Shown here: positions 34,923 to 47,140 of the stretch, one piece after another
Layout of the letters: every line of letters starts with the position of its first letter
Position numbering within the stretch: position 1 is the first letter of the stretch
NCBI GenBank assembly: GCA_023213395.1
Contig: CM041465.1
Span: 239,451,741 to 239,515,740 of the forward strand
Reading direction: 5' to 3'
Source: Cycas panzhihuaensis
Lineage: Eukaryota > Cycadophyta
Length of the DNA: 64,000 nucleotides
Made by a program: the position numbers and the translations under genes
Notes under the pieces: generated by a model
What the model saw: only the letters and a program-made list of their open reading frames with translations
Databases searched by the model: none
Told to the model about the DNA's origin: nothing

Positions 34923-37880
34923 CTTGTCAGTAAAGGAACCATCCTAGTTTCCTTTCTATTGGTGTTGTCTCTCCTTTCGGTAACCTTTCTTGATTCACTG
35001 GGTAACCCCAAATATCTTTCATTCTATCACCTACCTTTCTTCTAATCCTAGGAGGAACTTACATGTGATGATTCTCTCATCGTTTGCGAGGCCTTCCCCC
35101 TTCTTTGGAAGACTGACCCTATTCTCCCCTCCTTTTGTTTGATTCTGGATTAATGGTAGAGGGATTCTCTTTGGATTGGGCACACCATGCCTACGTTTTT
35201 GAAACCCAACAACCTTCAACTTCTTTCCAAGGTCCCACCCAAGAGGGTGAGGACCCCATCTTCTATCTAGGTGATCAAGAGCACCTAAATGTTCATCATC
35301 TTCCCACAATCGATATGGAAGCTTTGTCTCCCATGGGATATCACCACCTTGGTGATAATATCCATGAGGATCACCTTGTGGGGTCTACTTCATATGAGGA
35401 GCCTTCAACCTCATATGAGTAAGTAGGAACCCCTCCTGTAGATGTGGTGGAAGTCCTTTACTAATGCTTCTAAGATACTAGTCTCCAACCACCTCCCAAG
35501 TGGTTGGAGAGCATCTTGCGAAGCGTGGCACCCCACTCTTCCTTACCTGCACCTCTACATTCTTCTCACTTAGCTTTACTATCTACAATAGGCCCATCCC
35601 TCGTTGCTTCTTCCTCTTCTTATGGCCCACATCCTTTAGGAGCTACCCGAGGTATGCCCACTTCTTAAATTAGGTTAAGTATACCTCCCCCTAGTTAGGT
35701 AACCATGCCTTAGCCAACTATGGTTTATCCACCTTCTATTAGACCTAAGGGGCCTGCATGTCCCCCTTCCTCTAGCCTCATGGGACCAATACCTATGCAC
35801 TCCTAAACTCAACTCAAGGATTTATTTTTTTACGTGCCCCTAGGATACTCCTCCCAGCCATGGGGGCATGGGAAAGAGAATCCTCTTCTTATCTATGGGT
35901 TAGACCCCCTTCACCCATATAGTGTTGCACCACCTACAGGTGATTCATATAGGTAGAACCTAGTCCCACACCCATCTGTTTCCTCTTCTTACATCTCTTC
36001 ATATATAGTGCATTTGCAAGGAGGACAAGCCCCTCCTCAAGGATCCTTCTCCCAAGTCCTCTTTTAATAAGGGACATACTTCTAAGGGGGGATAGGTCCT
36101 TCCTACCCATCCGCCTCTCCTCCATTCCCTTCACCTCTAGGATTAGTTCCCTCCCACTAAGTGGGAGGAAGTTCATATCTCCTTTTTGGTCAAACTTCCC
36201 AAGGAAGATTTGGGCACCCTTGCCCACCTCCTCCTTCATCCTTTGTTGACCCAACAGTTTAACCAAGGGCCCATCCCTTCGTGGACTATAAGTCAACCCC
36301 CTTATCCATCAAGGTGTTAAGAACCAACTTATTACCTTATCCTCCTTAAGTACCTAAGTTTGAAGGGGCCTCTTCTCAAGATCCAACGGAACATGTCAGA
36401 AGCTTTTCCATGGTGTGTATTGACTATTGGGCCTATGATCATATCTTGGCGAATCTCTTCCTGTATTTATTACAAGGTGATTCTCTTAAGTGGTTTTATC
36501 ACCTTCCCACATATTCAATTCACTTATTCTAACAACTTATAGATGAGTTCATCAACTACTTTGATATTGCTCGCCCCTTCAAGAGTGGAATGAAGGCCCT
36601 TTTATACCTTAAACTAGGCCACAATGAGATGAATCATAACTTTGTTCAATATTTTCATGACCTCCTTCAATCCATGAAGGCCACCCTACCTAAGGAGCTA
36701 AAAAGAGATCTTTTCATAAATGCTCTTCAGCCTAAGGTATATGTTAAGGTCCTCAAAATGGAGGCAATAACATGTGACTTTGCTATAGCCAAGTGTTTAG
36801 CTCTCGAGGCTATGAAGATCAAAGTAGGTCTCAAGAAACCTCTTAAACCATCACAATGACATGAGGCATCCCCTCCACCTCGTGGCACCAAACCTCAACA
36901 ACCCCCAAAGTCTTCAACCCATTTGATGAAAAAGGCTTTGGACCCATTGACCTTCGCTATATATTCCTTCAAATGTATTATGAAGGAGCTTAAGCCCTAA
37001 GCCCCTCCTTCATCACTAACCTCTTATAAACCCATTCACCAAGCTTCCCAAGTAGTGCCTCCTAAGAATGGAAATACCTATGCTTCTTAAACTCTTCCTT
37101 AGAGAAGAAATGGTACTCTATTCATGGTGAATGCCTCCATGAGGATTTATAATGTAGAGTGTAGTATTCCAAATCCGCTCCACAACATGATTCCTCTTCT
37201 AAATGGGTGTCTAGGCCCAATCTAGATTAACTTGTTCATAGAGACCCCTTTCCTAAACAAGGGGAATAGGATTAGCATAGGGGGAGATCTCCTAACCCTC
37301 ATCCTGCGTAAGCCAAGGGGAAGGGGGCAAGAAACTCCTCCTCTTCTGGTTCTTACCATCAAACCCCTTCTCCCTCTCGATCCCAAAATAAGGGAAAGAG
37401 AGATATCTAGATGCTTGAGACCATACCCCTATATGCTTTGACTTAGTCTCAAGTAGCCAAAGAGGCCATAGGTATCTCTTCTTCTTCCCAACTTGATCCT
37501 CCTTTAGAAAACCCTCCTTTAGAGATTCTGTTACTCCCCAAGACGATCCTAGTTCACCCCAGTCATTATGATTTTCAAAGGGAACTTCCCCAACTCATCG
37601 AGGAAGGGAAACCCTTCTCCATCATAGATGAACTTTATACTGTGGCTTTTGAGATGTCCATGATGGAAGTCTTGAGGAGCTGTCCAGAGTAGAGTGCTCT
37701 TCTCTTATATACTTTAGAGTTGGTGGATGCTTCCATCCATGCTTTGGGTGTCACCCCAAGCTGAGAACCCGTTATCTCTTTTGACCTTAAAGATCTCCCC
37801 CCGACTAACAAAAGGGAACACTAATGGAACTACCCTTTCACTATATGCATAGACACTCCCAAGTGTACTCTTTGAAGAAC
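34923..37880 (+). pseudogene. Tat-like element F gag, degenerate
   Basis: The N-terminal part (35135-35422) has TQEGEDPIFYLGDQEH, matching G at 63364-63636. The Pro-rich leader (35430-36330) precedes the gag core (36360-36860) with the motifs DYWAYDHIL, DEFINYFDIARPFKSGMKA and NHNFVQYFHDLLQS. The zinc knuckle at about 37111-37160 reads WYSIHGECLHED; the first Cys is Tyr and a stop precedes the last Cys. A Ser/Pro/Lys-rich linker follows. Numerous stops make it non-functional. Confidence 0.8.
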
Positions 37881-37889
37881 TATTATAGA

Positions 37890-38160
37890 CAATGATTCTT
37901 TTATCAATGTTATGCCTTTACGCATCATAAAAGAGTTGGGTATAGTGGCTCTTGAGCCAGTTCTGTGGTATTGTCAAGGCTACGATGGTAGTGAGAAAAT
38001 GACTTTAGGTTCTATTTCCATCCCCTTTACCCTTGAGAACAAAACCATCCTCATTGACATTATAGTCCTTGATGTAGACATGGACTATAATCTTTTGTTA
38101 CGATGTCTATAGCTTAATCAGATGGGAGCCATGTGTTCGTCGCGTTGGGGACAACTCAAA
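37890..38160 (+). pseudogene. Element F protease
   Basis: Tat-type protease: the active-site loop is DNDSFINVMPL where G has DNGSSVNAMPL. The flap/second-strand region KTILIDIIVLDVDMDYNLLL follows. The family motif GRPWL after YNLLL is changed (RCL then a stop). Confidence 0.75.
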
Positions 38161-38939
38161 TTCATCCATGAAGGATGAATGAAGGTTGTTTCATGGGAGC
38201 CTCCTCCCACAAAAAAATCATACCAACCTTGACAAGTAGCTCGTGACCTAGCAAAGGGCAATAAAGGCCCATTTATCCACACTTCCCTTATACTATTGAT
38301 ATCCCTAACATATTTTATCTGGAAGAAGGTCATTCACCTTTTTCCTCTAACCTCATTCATTTTCCCCATATTAGTGTAGAGAGCTATAGGTACCTCGGTA
38401 TTTTAAGCGACGACAAGTCTAACGGTGAGGATAAGGACCTCCCTTATCCCATATCCCTCCTAAACATGAGTAGGGGGCATTTACTTTGTTTTAGGTCCCA
38501 ACCAGAAGTCTCATCCATTAAAGAGCCTAGTCCTCTCACCAAGTCATACATCACTACCCTTGTCTCTACTGTAACTTCTTATGTCACTCCATCTTTCATC
38601 TCATTACCCTCCTCGAGTGATAGGCTAGGGAACCTCTTATTACCCATGATAGGAGATCGCCCTCTAACTCTTCTGAAGAATCCCCCAACTATATTGAGTG
38701 GTGGGTTGATCACTATGGTCTCATTACTCCTCTTTCTCCTTGTTCCTTGTCTTCTTTAAGCATAACTATCCATGGGGTAGACTGCTTCAAGAATAATGAG
38801 GTGTTGTTAGAGCATCTAGCAGGCTCCATACCCAACCTCCCTCTTGGTCACTATAGACTTAGTTACTAGAATATTTTAGCCCTTGGGTCACCCTTAGCTA
38901 ACCCAAGTCAGCTTAGTTCATCTTCACCCCTTCCCATTT

Positions 38940-40075
38940 ACCAAGCCCCCCTTCATTTCGAGGAAGAGAATGCCATGTGCATAGGGGCAACTAAGGACAT
39001 GATCCTTATTCTTGGCAAAGTCATCAAGGTAGGAGAAAAATGTTCCCCTAAAGAAATAAAGGAATACACCCTTCTTTTTCAAGAATTTTATGATGTTTTC
39101 ACATGGGACTACACTGACATGAAGGGAATAGACCCCTCCATAGTCACCCATAACCTTACTACTATTCCGGGTGCTCACCCTGTGTGACAAAAGCAATGCC
39201 CCCTCCATCCTAAACTATCTGCCACCATGAAGATGGAAGTTGAAAAACTCTTAGATGTAGGGTTAATCACTTCCATCAATTACCCTAAATGGGTCTTGAA
39301 TATCATCCCTGTTGCCAAAAAGTTGCTAAAAAGAATGGGATGATCTAGATATGTATTGATTTTTGTGATATCAATAATGTATATCCCAAGGACAACTTCC
39401 CTCTACCTTTTATCGATCAATTCATTTATTGAAACACTAGATATGAAGTCGTGTCCTTGGTGGATAGCTTCTCAGGGTATAACTAAATCTAGATTTCTCC
39501 CAAAGACCATCATAAGATGGCCTTCACCACTCCTTGGGGTACCTTCGCTAATAAAGTAATACCCTTTAGACTTCAAAATGCACGTGCCACTTACTAAAGG
39601 GTGATCCAGTTCATCTTCTATGACCTCATAAACAAAACCCTCAAGGTCTTCAATTCATCTTCTATAACCTCATAAATAAAACCCTCAAGGTCTTCATGGA
39701 TGACATGATGGGTCTTTCATGTAAAAAGGCCCAACATCCCGAAGATTTGTGGGCCATCTTTATTAGGTGTTGCAAATATCATGTTAGCCTGAATCCTCTC
39801 AAATACGTGTTTACTATTACAACTGGCAAACTCTTAGGTTTTCTTGTTTTATAACAAGAAATCCATATTGATCTCGATAAATTCAAGGCCATCCTTGACA
39901 TGCCTCCACCTAAGACATAATGGAAAATCAAGTTGTTCTTGGGTAGGCTTAGTTTCTTCAAGAATTTCTTGGCAAACTTTGCCATAAATGTTAAACCCCT
40001 TACCAACTTATTGAAGAAGGAAGCCCCATTCGTTTGGTCTCTAAAGGCCCAGGAAGCTTTCTAAAAGCTCAAAAG
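38940..40075 (+). pseudogene. Element F reverse transcriptase with internal duplication
   Basis: Preceded by FQEFYDVFTWDYTDMKGIDP, the conserved Tat segment ahead of RT. RT motifs MKMEVEKLLDVGLITS and YPKWV are visible. A 44-bp direct tandem duplication (39610-39653 and 39654-39697) sits immediately before the catalytic MDDMMG codons (about 39695-39712). As 44 is not a multiple of 3, it shifts the frame there. Stops occur elsewhere too. Confidence 0.85.
39610..39697 (+). repeat. 44-bp tandem duplication in F RT
   Basis: Two adjacent copies of a unit beginning TTCATCTTCTAT and ending AAGGTCTTCA. The copies differ at only a few transition sites. Confidence 0.9.
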
Positions 40076-40089
40076 AGCCTTGGATTCTA

Positions 40090-40500
40090 CCCTGATTTTG
40101 GTGTCTTCTCTTTGTAATCGACCTTTTATCCTTTATGCCTTAGCTATTGATGAATCCTTAGGGCTATGCTCACCCAAGAGGATAATTTAGGAACTGAGAG
40201 GGCCATCTATTTCATCAATCATACTTTAGTTACTACTGAGCATAATTATTCCCCTATTAAGAAGGAATGCCTCGCCTTGGTATATGCCACTAAGAAATTT
40301 AGGCATTACTTGCTCGGTAACATCACTCAAGTGATAATCCAATCTAATCCTTTAAGATACCTCCTAACTTGATCCGGCTTAACTAGTAGGACTAGCAAAT
40401 GGTTCATCTTCCTTCAAGAATATGATCTCCAAATCTTTAATAGGAAGTTAAAGAAGGGAATAGTGGTCACCGAGCAACTAGTTGACGCCCCCATCCCTAA
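40090..40500 (+). pseudogene. Element F gypsy-type RNase H
   Basis: The piece at 40166-40372 carries AIYFINHTLVTTEHNYSPI, then KECLALVYATKKFRHYLLG and VIIQSNPLRYLLT, matching G at 58376-58753. The first catalytic-Asp region is degenerate, as is usual for the gypsy RNase H of Tat elements. Stops and one frame change interrupt it. Confidence 0.8.
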
Positions 40501-40559
40501 CTCTTCCAACACTCCTATTGACGATTCTTTGTCAGATGAGCTTATCCTTTCTGTTTAAG

Positions 40560-41840
40560 ACTTATCCTCCCATCCATTGGCTAATAGTGAATGGTATGGG
40601 GATATTGTATGATACCTTACTAAACAATAGTATTGTTTTGACACTAGTGACAAGGTGAGGTCACGTGTTAGGGCCACTACTAGGTAGTACTTCCTTATGG
40701 AGGAGGTACTATACAAGAGGTCCTTCAATGGGGTCCTCCTTCGTTGCGTCAATCTCGATGAGGCAAACTAGATACTTTGCGAATGCCATAATGGCATTTG
40801 TGGGGGCCATTTTAAGGGCTAAACCATAGCCCAAAGGATCTTTTACATGGGTTATTATTGGTCATCCCTCTTCAAGGACACCCACGCCTATGCCTTATGA
40901 TGTCGTAGGTGTCAAGAATATGCCAATGTCATCCATTCACCTTCCAAGGCCTTACACTCGATTATCTCTCTGTGGTCATTTTCCTAATGGGGATTAGACA
41001 TCATTGTGGCCATAACCCCTCCTTCTTCATCGCAATATAAGTTTATCTTAACTGTGATGGAATACTTTACTAAATGGGTCGAAGCGGTCCCTTTATCTTC
41101 TATTACTAGCAAGACTATAGCTACCTTCATTTACCAGCACATTATCTATCGATTCAAGGTCCCTGATATCTTAATCATAGATAATAGTACTCCCTTTTAT
41201 AATAAGGAAATTGATGAGCTCTATGGGAAGTTTAGGACATCCCATAAGACTTATTCTCCTTATTACCCTTAGGCCAATGGCCAAATCGAGTCTTTTAACT
41301 GAGCTCTTATTAACATCTTAAAGAAAACCATCACTCAATTCCAAAGGGATTGGTACCTTCAACTTCCTTTTGCTTTATGGGCATACCACACTTCCATTTG
41401 CACAGCCATATGGATGACCCCATTCTCCCTCATGTATGTAACTGAGGTAGTCCTCCCCTTGGAAGTTGAAATCCCCTCCATATGTGTTTCCCTTTGAGGT
41501 CTCGTTGATGAGAAATCCTATCACCAGGCCTGCCTCCTCGATCTCGAAGCTTTAAATGAGAGACATTTGGTTATATATCAAGTGAATCTCACCTCCAAAT
41601 CTAGGGTGCAAAGAACATATGATAAATGTATTTGCCCTCATCCTTTCATCCTAGAGACCATGTCCTCAAGCTAGAAAACCTCCATGATTACTTCTCTAAA
41701 TTTGGGCCTAAATGGGTCAGTCCTTTTATTGTTCTCAAGAGCTTTGACAATGGCACCTATAAGATAGGGACTCTAGAAGGTCTTAAATTTGAGAAAGTTG
41801 GTAATGGTAAATTCTTAAAGAAATTTTATGTGTGACCTTC
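40560..41840 (+). pseudogene. Element F integrase
   Basis: The N-terminal HHCC part (40740-40920) is recognisable. The core at 41006-41272 holds FILTVMEYFTKWVEAVPL and DILIIDNSTPF, then the PYYP*ANGQIESFN helix. The first core Asp is present in GLDIIVAI; DNG reads DNS; the Glu is kept. The C-terminal region ends with KFGPKWVSPFIVLKSFDNG and KFLKKFYV at about 41832. Several stops are at Gln/Trp positions. Confidence 0.85.
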
Positions 41841-42382
41841 CCTACTCTTGAGTAGACTAGGCACACCCTTTTCCCTCTCACTTTGAAATGAGCCTAAACT
41901 ACCGCTCTAAGCATGCCATTATTTCCTCTAGCCATAGGTGAAATGGTGGTTTGTAGTGGCCTTTTATCTTTATCATTTTATTGCTTACATCGCATATTTT
42001 GTTTTCCCCTAGGGAAACCTCTCCTTTCTTAGTTGGGTATGCAAACTTTCTTTGCTCCTGAGCTTGGAATCATTTCCCAACTAGGGCCTCTTACTTGAGT
42101 ATCGATACTCCCCTTTTATCATTGTTTCCTTTGCATATCCATTATGCTTCCTCGGTGGATATGCATAGATCTCTTCTCTTATCCTCATACATACCTATCA
42201 CTGATATGCATGGTAATCATATGTGCCTGCTACGAGTGTGGTGTTACATGAAAGGAAACACGAATGTCATCCACACATGATCTAACAATAAAAACCATAT
42301 ATAACAATCAACTAAAACCATCATAAGAAATAATCCCTTGTGTATCCATGCACTCATATCTGCATGCATTTATCTCTTTATG

Positions 42383-42419
<37 letters not shown>

Positions 42420-42850
42420 CAACAAAGCACCAACACCACAAAATCATCATAATACCATCATCATGGGTCAAATGGGGTACCAATTAGTCCCCATCTATAT
42501 ATACATAAATCATGTCATACAACAAGGTCATATAGTACATCATCATCTAGGAAACTGTTGGATGGTAACATCAGAGATGAATGGAAGATCATGCTTTACT
42601 AATACATAATATGTAAATATATATAATGAGAGATTACAACTGCCTAATAACTACCTAATCTATAAATGGCATGTGTCCACTAGATAATTACATTTCATTA
42701 AGGTAGACTTATGTCCTAAGATAAAACATTATATTCTAATAGTGCCATGCCTTACGAAGCTGGAATCCTTGCAGGGAGGAGTATAATCATGTATCTATAT
42801 ATGGTAAGACTCCCTAGGGGTCTAATGCTTTCTTATCCAAAATCAATAAC
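41841..42850. other. Element F region between integrase and antisense gene
   Basis: Non-coding. It contains a (TA)n run at 42389-42413 and the conserved ATGGGGTACCAATTA segment (about 42472-42487), also found in G near 55475-55490 on the other strand. This matches the architecture of the G 3' region. Confidence 0.6.
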
Positions 42851-42859
42851 ATACTAAAA

Positions 42860-43318
42860 TCCTACTTGATTCCCTTCCCTCACGAGGTATCATCTCCTTA
42901 CCTGTGAAACCCCTCGCCAAGAGACCACATTCCTCCCAGGGTCCTGTCATGTCACTATGAGCTCCCTGCCTTGCTCTCCTCGTCTTGAGGCCTCCTCTAG
43001 GTCGCTTCCATCATGTGGGTGTGAGATCTACTCCTCGATGTCCTAGTGGTGATCTGCTCTACTAGTTGATCATATCTCATCTAGATACGATCCCTCTTCC
43101 CCTCCACTCCTTGGAGCCTCTCCTCTAGCATGGTAATCTTGATCCTACTCTCTATATCTTTGCCTATTGCTCCTTCTCCTTAGGCCTCTAGTGCCTGGAC
43201 TTGGCCTTGTAGGGCATACCTCTCTACTACTAGCTAGTCTCTCTCTGCCTAAAGTCCATCTAGGGCACCCTATAGTTGTCCTGTCCTCGCCTGGTGCCTT
43301 TGGGACTCCACCATAGTT
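42860..43318 (-). pseudogene. Element F antisense gene, C-terminal exon
   Basis: On the minus strand this matches the second exon of the antisense gene in G: MLEERLQGVEGKRDRI followed by a YDQLVEQI stretch and HTHMMEAT. That corresponds to VLEERLRGVENERDRIQARY in G. Stops are present. The upstream mobile-domain exon is missing because element H begins at about 43319; it should continue beyond the window. Presence in two separate insertions shows the antisense gene is part of the family, not a chance capture in G. Confidence 0.8.
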
Positions 43319-45674
43319 TTACCAAAACTTGGCCTCCTTAGTTATATTTGGATCATGTTAGTAAATTGATGCATGCTTATGGTTTTATTGATGTATGCTG
43401 ATTCTATTTGATGGATTGGGCCTTGTTTTGTCAAAATGATGTATGATTATTGATTGATGAAATGTAATGAATGATGTTATGGCTTGTATTCCTATTATTC
43501 CATTGATGACATAAACTATGGCATCAAAGTTTTCTTTTATGACTAACCTAACTTCATACTTCCTTCAAAGTCAATTATTTTTATCTCATCTTTAAGATTT
43601 TGCCTATGTTTTCATCATTTATCACTTTTTAGGCTTGCACTTAGTGCATTTCATCTCATTTTGGGCTTATTTACTTTTTTATGAACTCATTTTTGTGATT
43701 GGAAACTCATTAAATGTTAATTTTTATTAATTTTTGGTTAAATTTTCACTTCACTGAAATCGCATCTTTCACCCTAAAAAAAATGTGACTGATCACATTT
43801 TTAGAATAAAATCACATTTTTGGTAGGTGAAAAATGTGACCGATCATATTTTTAACTATCATGCAATAGAAGATTAGGCTAGCATACCAAAATTCTATAT
43901 ATCATTGCCCAGATGTGATAGGATTTAGTCCTTTTGATGCCTAGAAGTGGGAGGAGAGTTATTGTTATTAGGACTTAGAATAGAAGAAGTGCTTCTTACT
44001 CTAGTCATGAGATTTTATGAATTTCTTAGAGAATTCTTGAGGACTACTACTGTGTCTATGAAGACTTAATTTTCTGAAGTTTATTGGATGAAATCTTAAA
44101 GAAGTTTTATTACTGTGTCACTACTACTTGATTGTTGATGGTCTGGACTTTCATCTTCTTAGATCTTCATCAATTTTAAACTTTAAACTTTTCTTGATCT
44201 AGTAAGATCATTCCTATTAGGTTTTAAACTTGTTTCATTAAGTTTTGAAGGTGATTTTAGCTCAGAATTATTTCTTTTTATTAACTGATTATTGTCATAC
44301 TTTTGTTACCAAAATATATGTTGAAAGGTTTGCCCTTTGTGGGGTTCCTTAAGGATAAGACGAGGGCGGGGTATGGTCATCTTTCTACCATATCTCTAGC
44401 TTCTCCTTCCTACTCTCTTATAATAACATATATTTTAGTTGGATAGCTGCTCTTGTTTGGCCTCTTTGGATTGTTGGTTCTTCCTTTTACTCTTGTTTTG
44501 AAGGAAAGTGTATGGGAAGAGTTAGTCAAGTGAAAAGAAAACTACCATTCAGAGGCACTCTTTATAATAGGAAAGGAATATTTATCTTGTATCTATTATT
44601 GCATGTACTTTTATTTTTAAGTTATCCTTTGTATCTTGAGAATGAAAAGTTGATGGTATTATTTGATTGAAGTATCTCTGATTTTCAATTCTATATTGGG
44701 TTCAAGGATTCCTTTTGGAGCTCTTATTATTCTAATCATGATAGAACCTGTGGTTGGTCTTGCATAAATTATTATTGTTTAGATTTATGACTTGTCCATC
44801 ATCTCATAGGTCTACAAATTATTAGAAAATAATAGTAGGTTCCTTTAAGAATTTCTCTATTTTATGCATTATTTCATCACTTTTAACATAATTAGTTGCA
44901 TATGTCAAAGTTAGAGCATACTAGCTAGTCTTGCATGTAGATTAATCTCTTTTAAAAAGAAATTTGCATAAAGATCATGTGATTACTTTCAAATTTTGAG
45001 TAGTATTATCTCTTATGAAGTGAAGTATGCATGTAGGAAAACTATCTTATAGTTGCATGTGCATCTTTTATTTTAAAAATAAAAAGAAATGAAAAACAAC
45101 AAAAAGGCTTGCATGTATAGTTTCTAGTTTATTTATTTGTAATTTCATTATTAAAGAAAAAAAAACAAAAAAGATTGACGTGAGTTTGATATTATGGTTT
45201 CTTTGATTGTATTGTATTACTCTCTTAGCTTTGTATCTTTGCAATAATATTAAGATCTAAAAACTTAAACAAGTCAAGATATTATTTCCATTAGCTTACC
45301 CTCTCCCACATCTTAGTAAACTCAAAAAGTTGAACTGATTATAAGAGAGGAGTCCTTAGGAAGGATATTGAAGATATTGTAAGAGCAGCTCCGAACTTAG
45401 AACTCCTTCATCAGGTCTTATAGGTTAGTGGATTCTATCATCCCATTTCATATTCATACCTTTTATCATGCCCACTCTTACTAAGGTAGATGACACTACT
45501 ATGCGAAGAGTCCTTCTTAGGAGTTGGGCAAAGATGGTCCTTTAGGTCTCTTTTAAGCTTCATATTAGATATTTCCTAAGCCCCAGACTATCTTTTTGGT
45601 AGTCTTATTGAGGATCCAACCTAAGATCCCCCTAAAACACTATCATCTTTCTAGGGATAGACCTTGAACCGCCA
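43319..45674 (+). repeat. Probable 5' LTR of Tat-like element H
   Basis: About 2.35 kb between the abrupt end of F and the primer site of H. The left end is set by loss of homology to F/G (43310-43340) and no clear TG start was fixed. It includes U3-like palindromes (43779-43853) and a CTATATATC box at about 43895. Confidence 0.5.
43779..43853. promoter_or_regulatory. Paired 24-bp palindromes in the H LTR
   Basis: Two palindromes (43779-43802 and 43830-43853) with arms AAAAATGTGACT/GATCACATTTTT and AAAAATGTGACC/GATCATATTTTT. Centres are 51 bp apart and they lie just upstream of the CTATATATC box. Layout resembles the GGTACC palindrome pairs of F and G but the core differs. Confidence 0.7.
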
Positions 45675-45700
45675 TCTTTTTGGCAACCATATTGGGGATC
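45588..45700 (+). promoter_or_regulatory. Primer binding site of element H and a degenerate duplicate
   Basis: TGGCAACCATATTGGGGAT at 45681-45699 is the likely primer site, nearly identical to those of G and F. A diverged copy (TCTTTTTGGTAGTCTTATTG then AGGATCC) lies about 83 bp upstream, so this junction segment has been duplicated. Confidence 0.6.
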
Positions 45701-45729
45701 CATTGTTGATCTTCAACTAAAGTTATGGA

Positions 45730-47140
45730 AACAACAACACCTATACCTAGGCACTTATTGAGACTTCAAGGCCTTCCACCTAATTCTCAAACATTCCTAT
45801 TACACTTTGGTCAGGATGTTTCATCATCATATGTCGAATCCTTAGAGTTTCAAGCACATGGAACATATATTTATCCTCCTAAAGATTTAGTATAACTATA
45901 TAACATACTAGTGGAGTAGGGATATCTAAATCCTTTATAGTATCCTAGTGATCCTTATTTCATAGATCCTTCTTTCCCATAAGAAAAACCACCTTCTACT
46001 CGATTACATCCATCTTTTCTTCATTTAATTCTTATTAAGATCCTTATCCCACTACGCATGTATAGTTATCATGATCTATTTCACCTGGAGACTCATACTA
46101 TATAATCTTTACCACAACATGTTCAGATTAGTCCCTGATGTGAAGACTATGAGTCGATTGAGGTAGAACCTCCACTTGAAGTCATGCAGTCTCCTCACCC
46201 TTCTTATCCTCCTTCACCAAGACCTATTTCACAATCACCTCCTTCACCAAGACCAATGTAGTCTCCTCACCAAGACCCTTATGGAGGAAGTTGATAATCA
46301 CAAATCAACTCATTCACAACCTTGTCAATCTTCTTCTAAGCAGTAGATTTAGGTTCATTCTTTCCATTCCATACCTCTTACTTAGGGAGGTGATACTATT
46401 ATTGTTGCTTATGGCATTCTTAGCACTATGAACCCCTTCATATTTTGTTGTCACCTATGCCCTTGTTTCTTCCTGAATTACCTAATTTTTTTAGTGACTC
46501 ATCTCAAGACTTCGCCTCCTATATACAGGCATTTACACTTACTTACATGAACTTTATGCCATATGATTATGTTATGATGCATCTATTTCTAAAATAACTT
46601 CAATGCGATGCCTTGAAGTAGTTTTATCATCTTCCATTGACTTCGATTCTCTCATTCTAATGACTAGTTGACTTTGTTATGAACTATTTTGATGTAGCGA
46701 GACCATTTGAGTCAGGCATTAAGTCCTTGTTGGCAATTAAACAAAATAATGATAAAACTTTAAGAGATTTTATTAAAAGATTTCAAGATTAGGTTCACTC
46801 TTACCATTCATATCTTGATCCTAATTTGTTATTTAATCTATTTACTAATGTGTTGAGGCTCCATGTACACTTGGAAGTTTTGAAACTCGGTCCTCAAATA
46901 TATGAAGAAGTAGTTAACTATTATTTATCTTTAGAGATGTTTAAAATACAAGAAGGTATTAAGAAGGTTAGGAAACCTATGCTTTCTAAAGATCTAGTTC
47001 ATCCTACAAAGGCTACCCATCCTGAGCCTACATATGATCATCTTACTTCTTCGATTAGATCACTTAAGCGTGCGATCAACACTAAGTTATGTGTTGATGG
47101 TCCATCTCCTGTTCAATCCTCTTAAGAGACCAAAGCGATC
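45730..47140 (+). pseudogene. Element H gag, degenerate
   Basis: Starts after the primer site with a Pro/Ser-rich leader. The gag core at 46540-47125 has MNYFDVARPFESGIKSLLAI, then TLRDFIKRF and LNLFTNVLRLHV-like helices, and a C-terminal SLEMFKIQEGIKKVRKPM. It is related to but clearly different from gag of F and G, so H is a separate Tat-like family. Confidence 0.75.
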
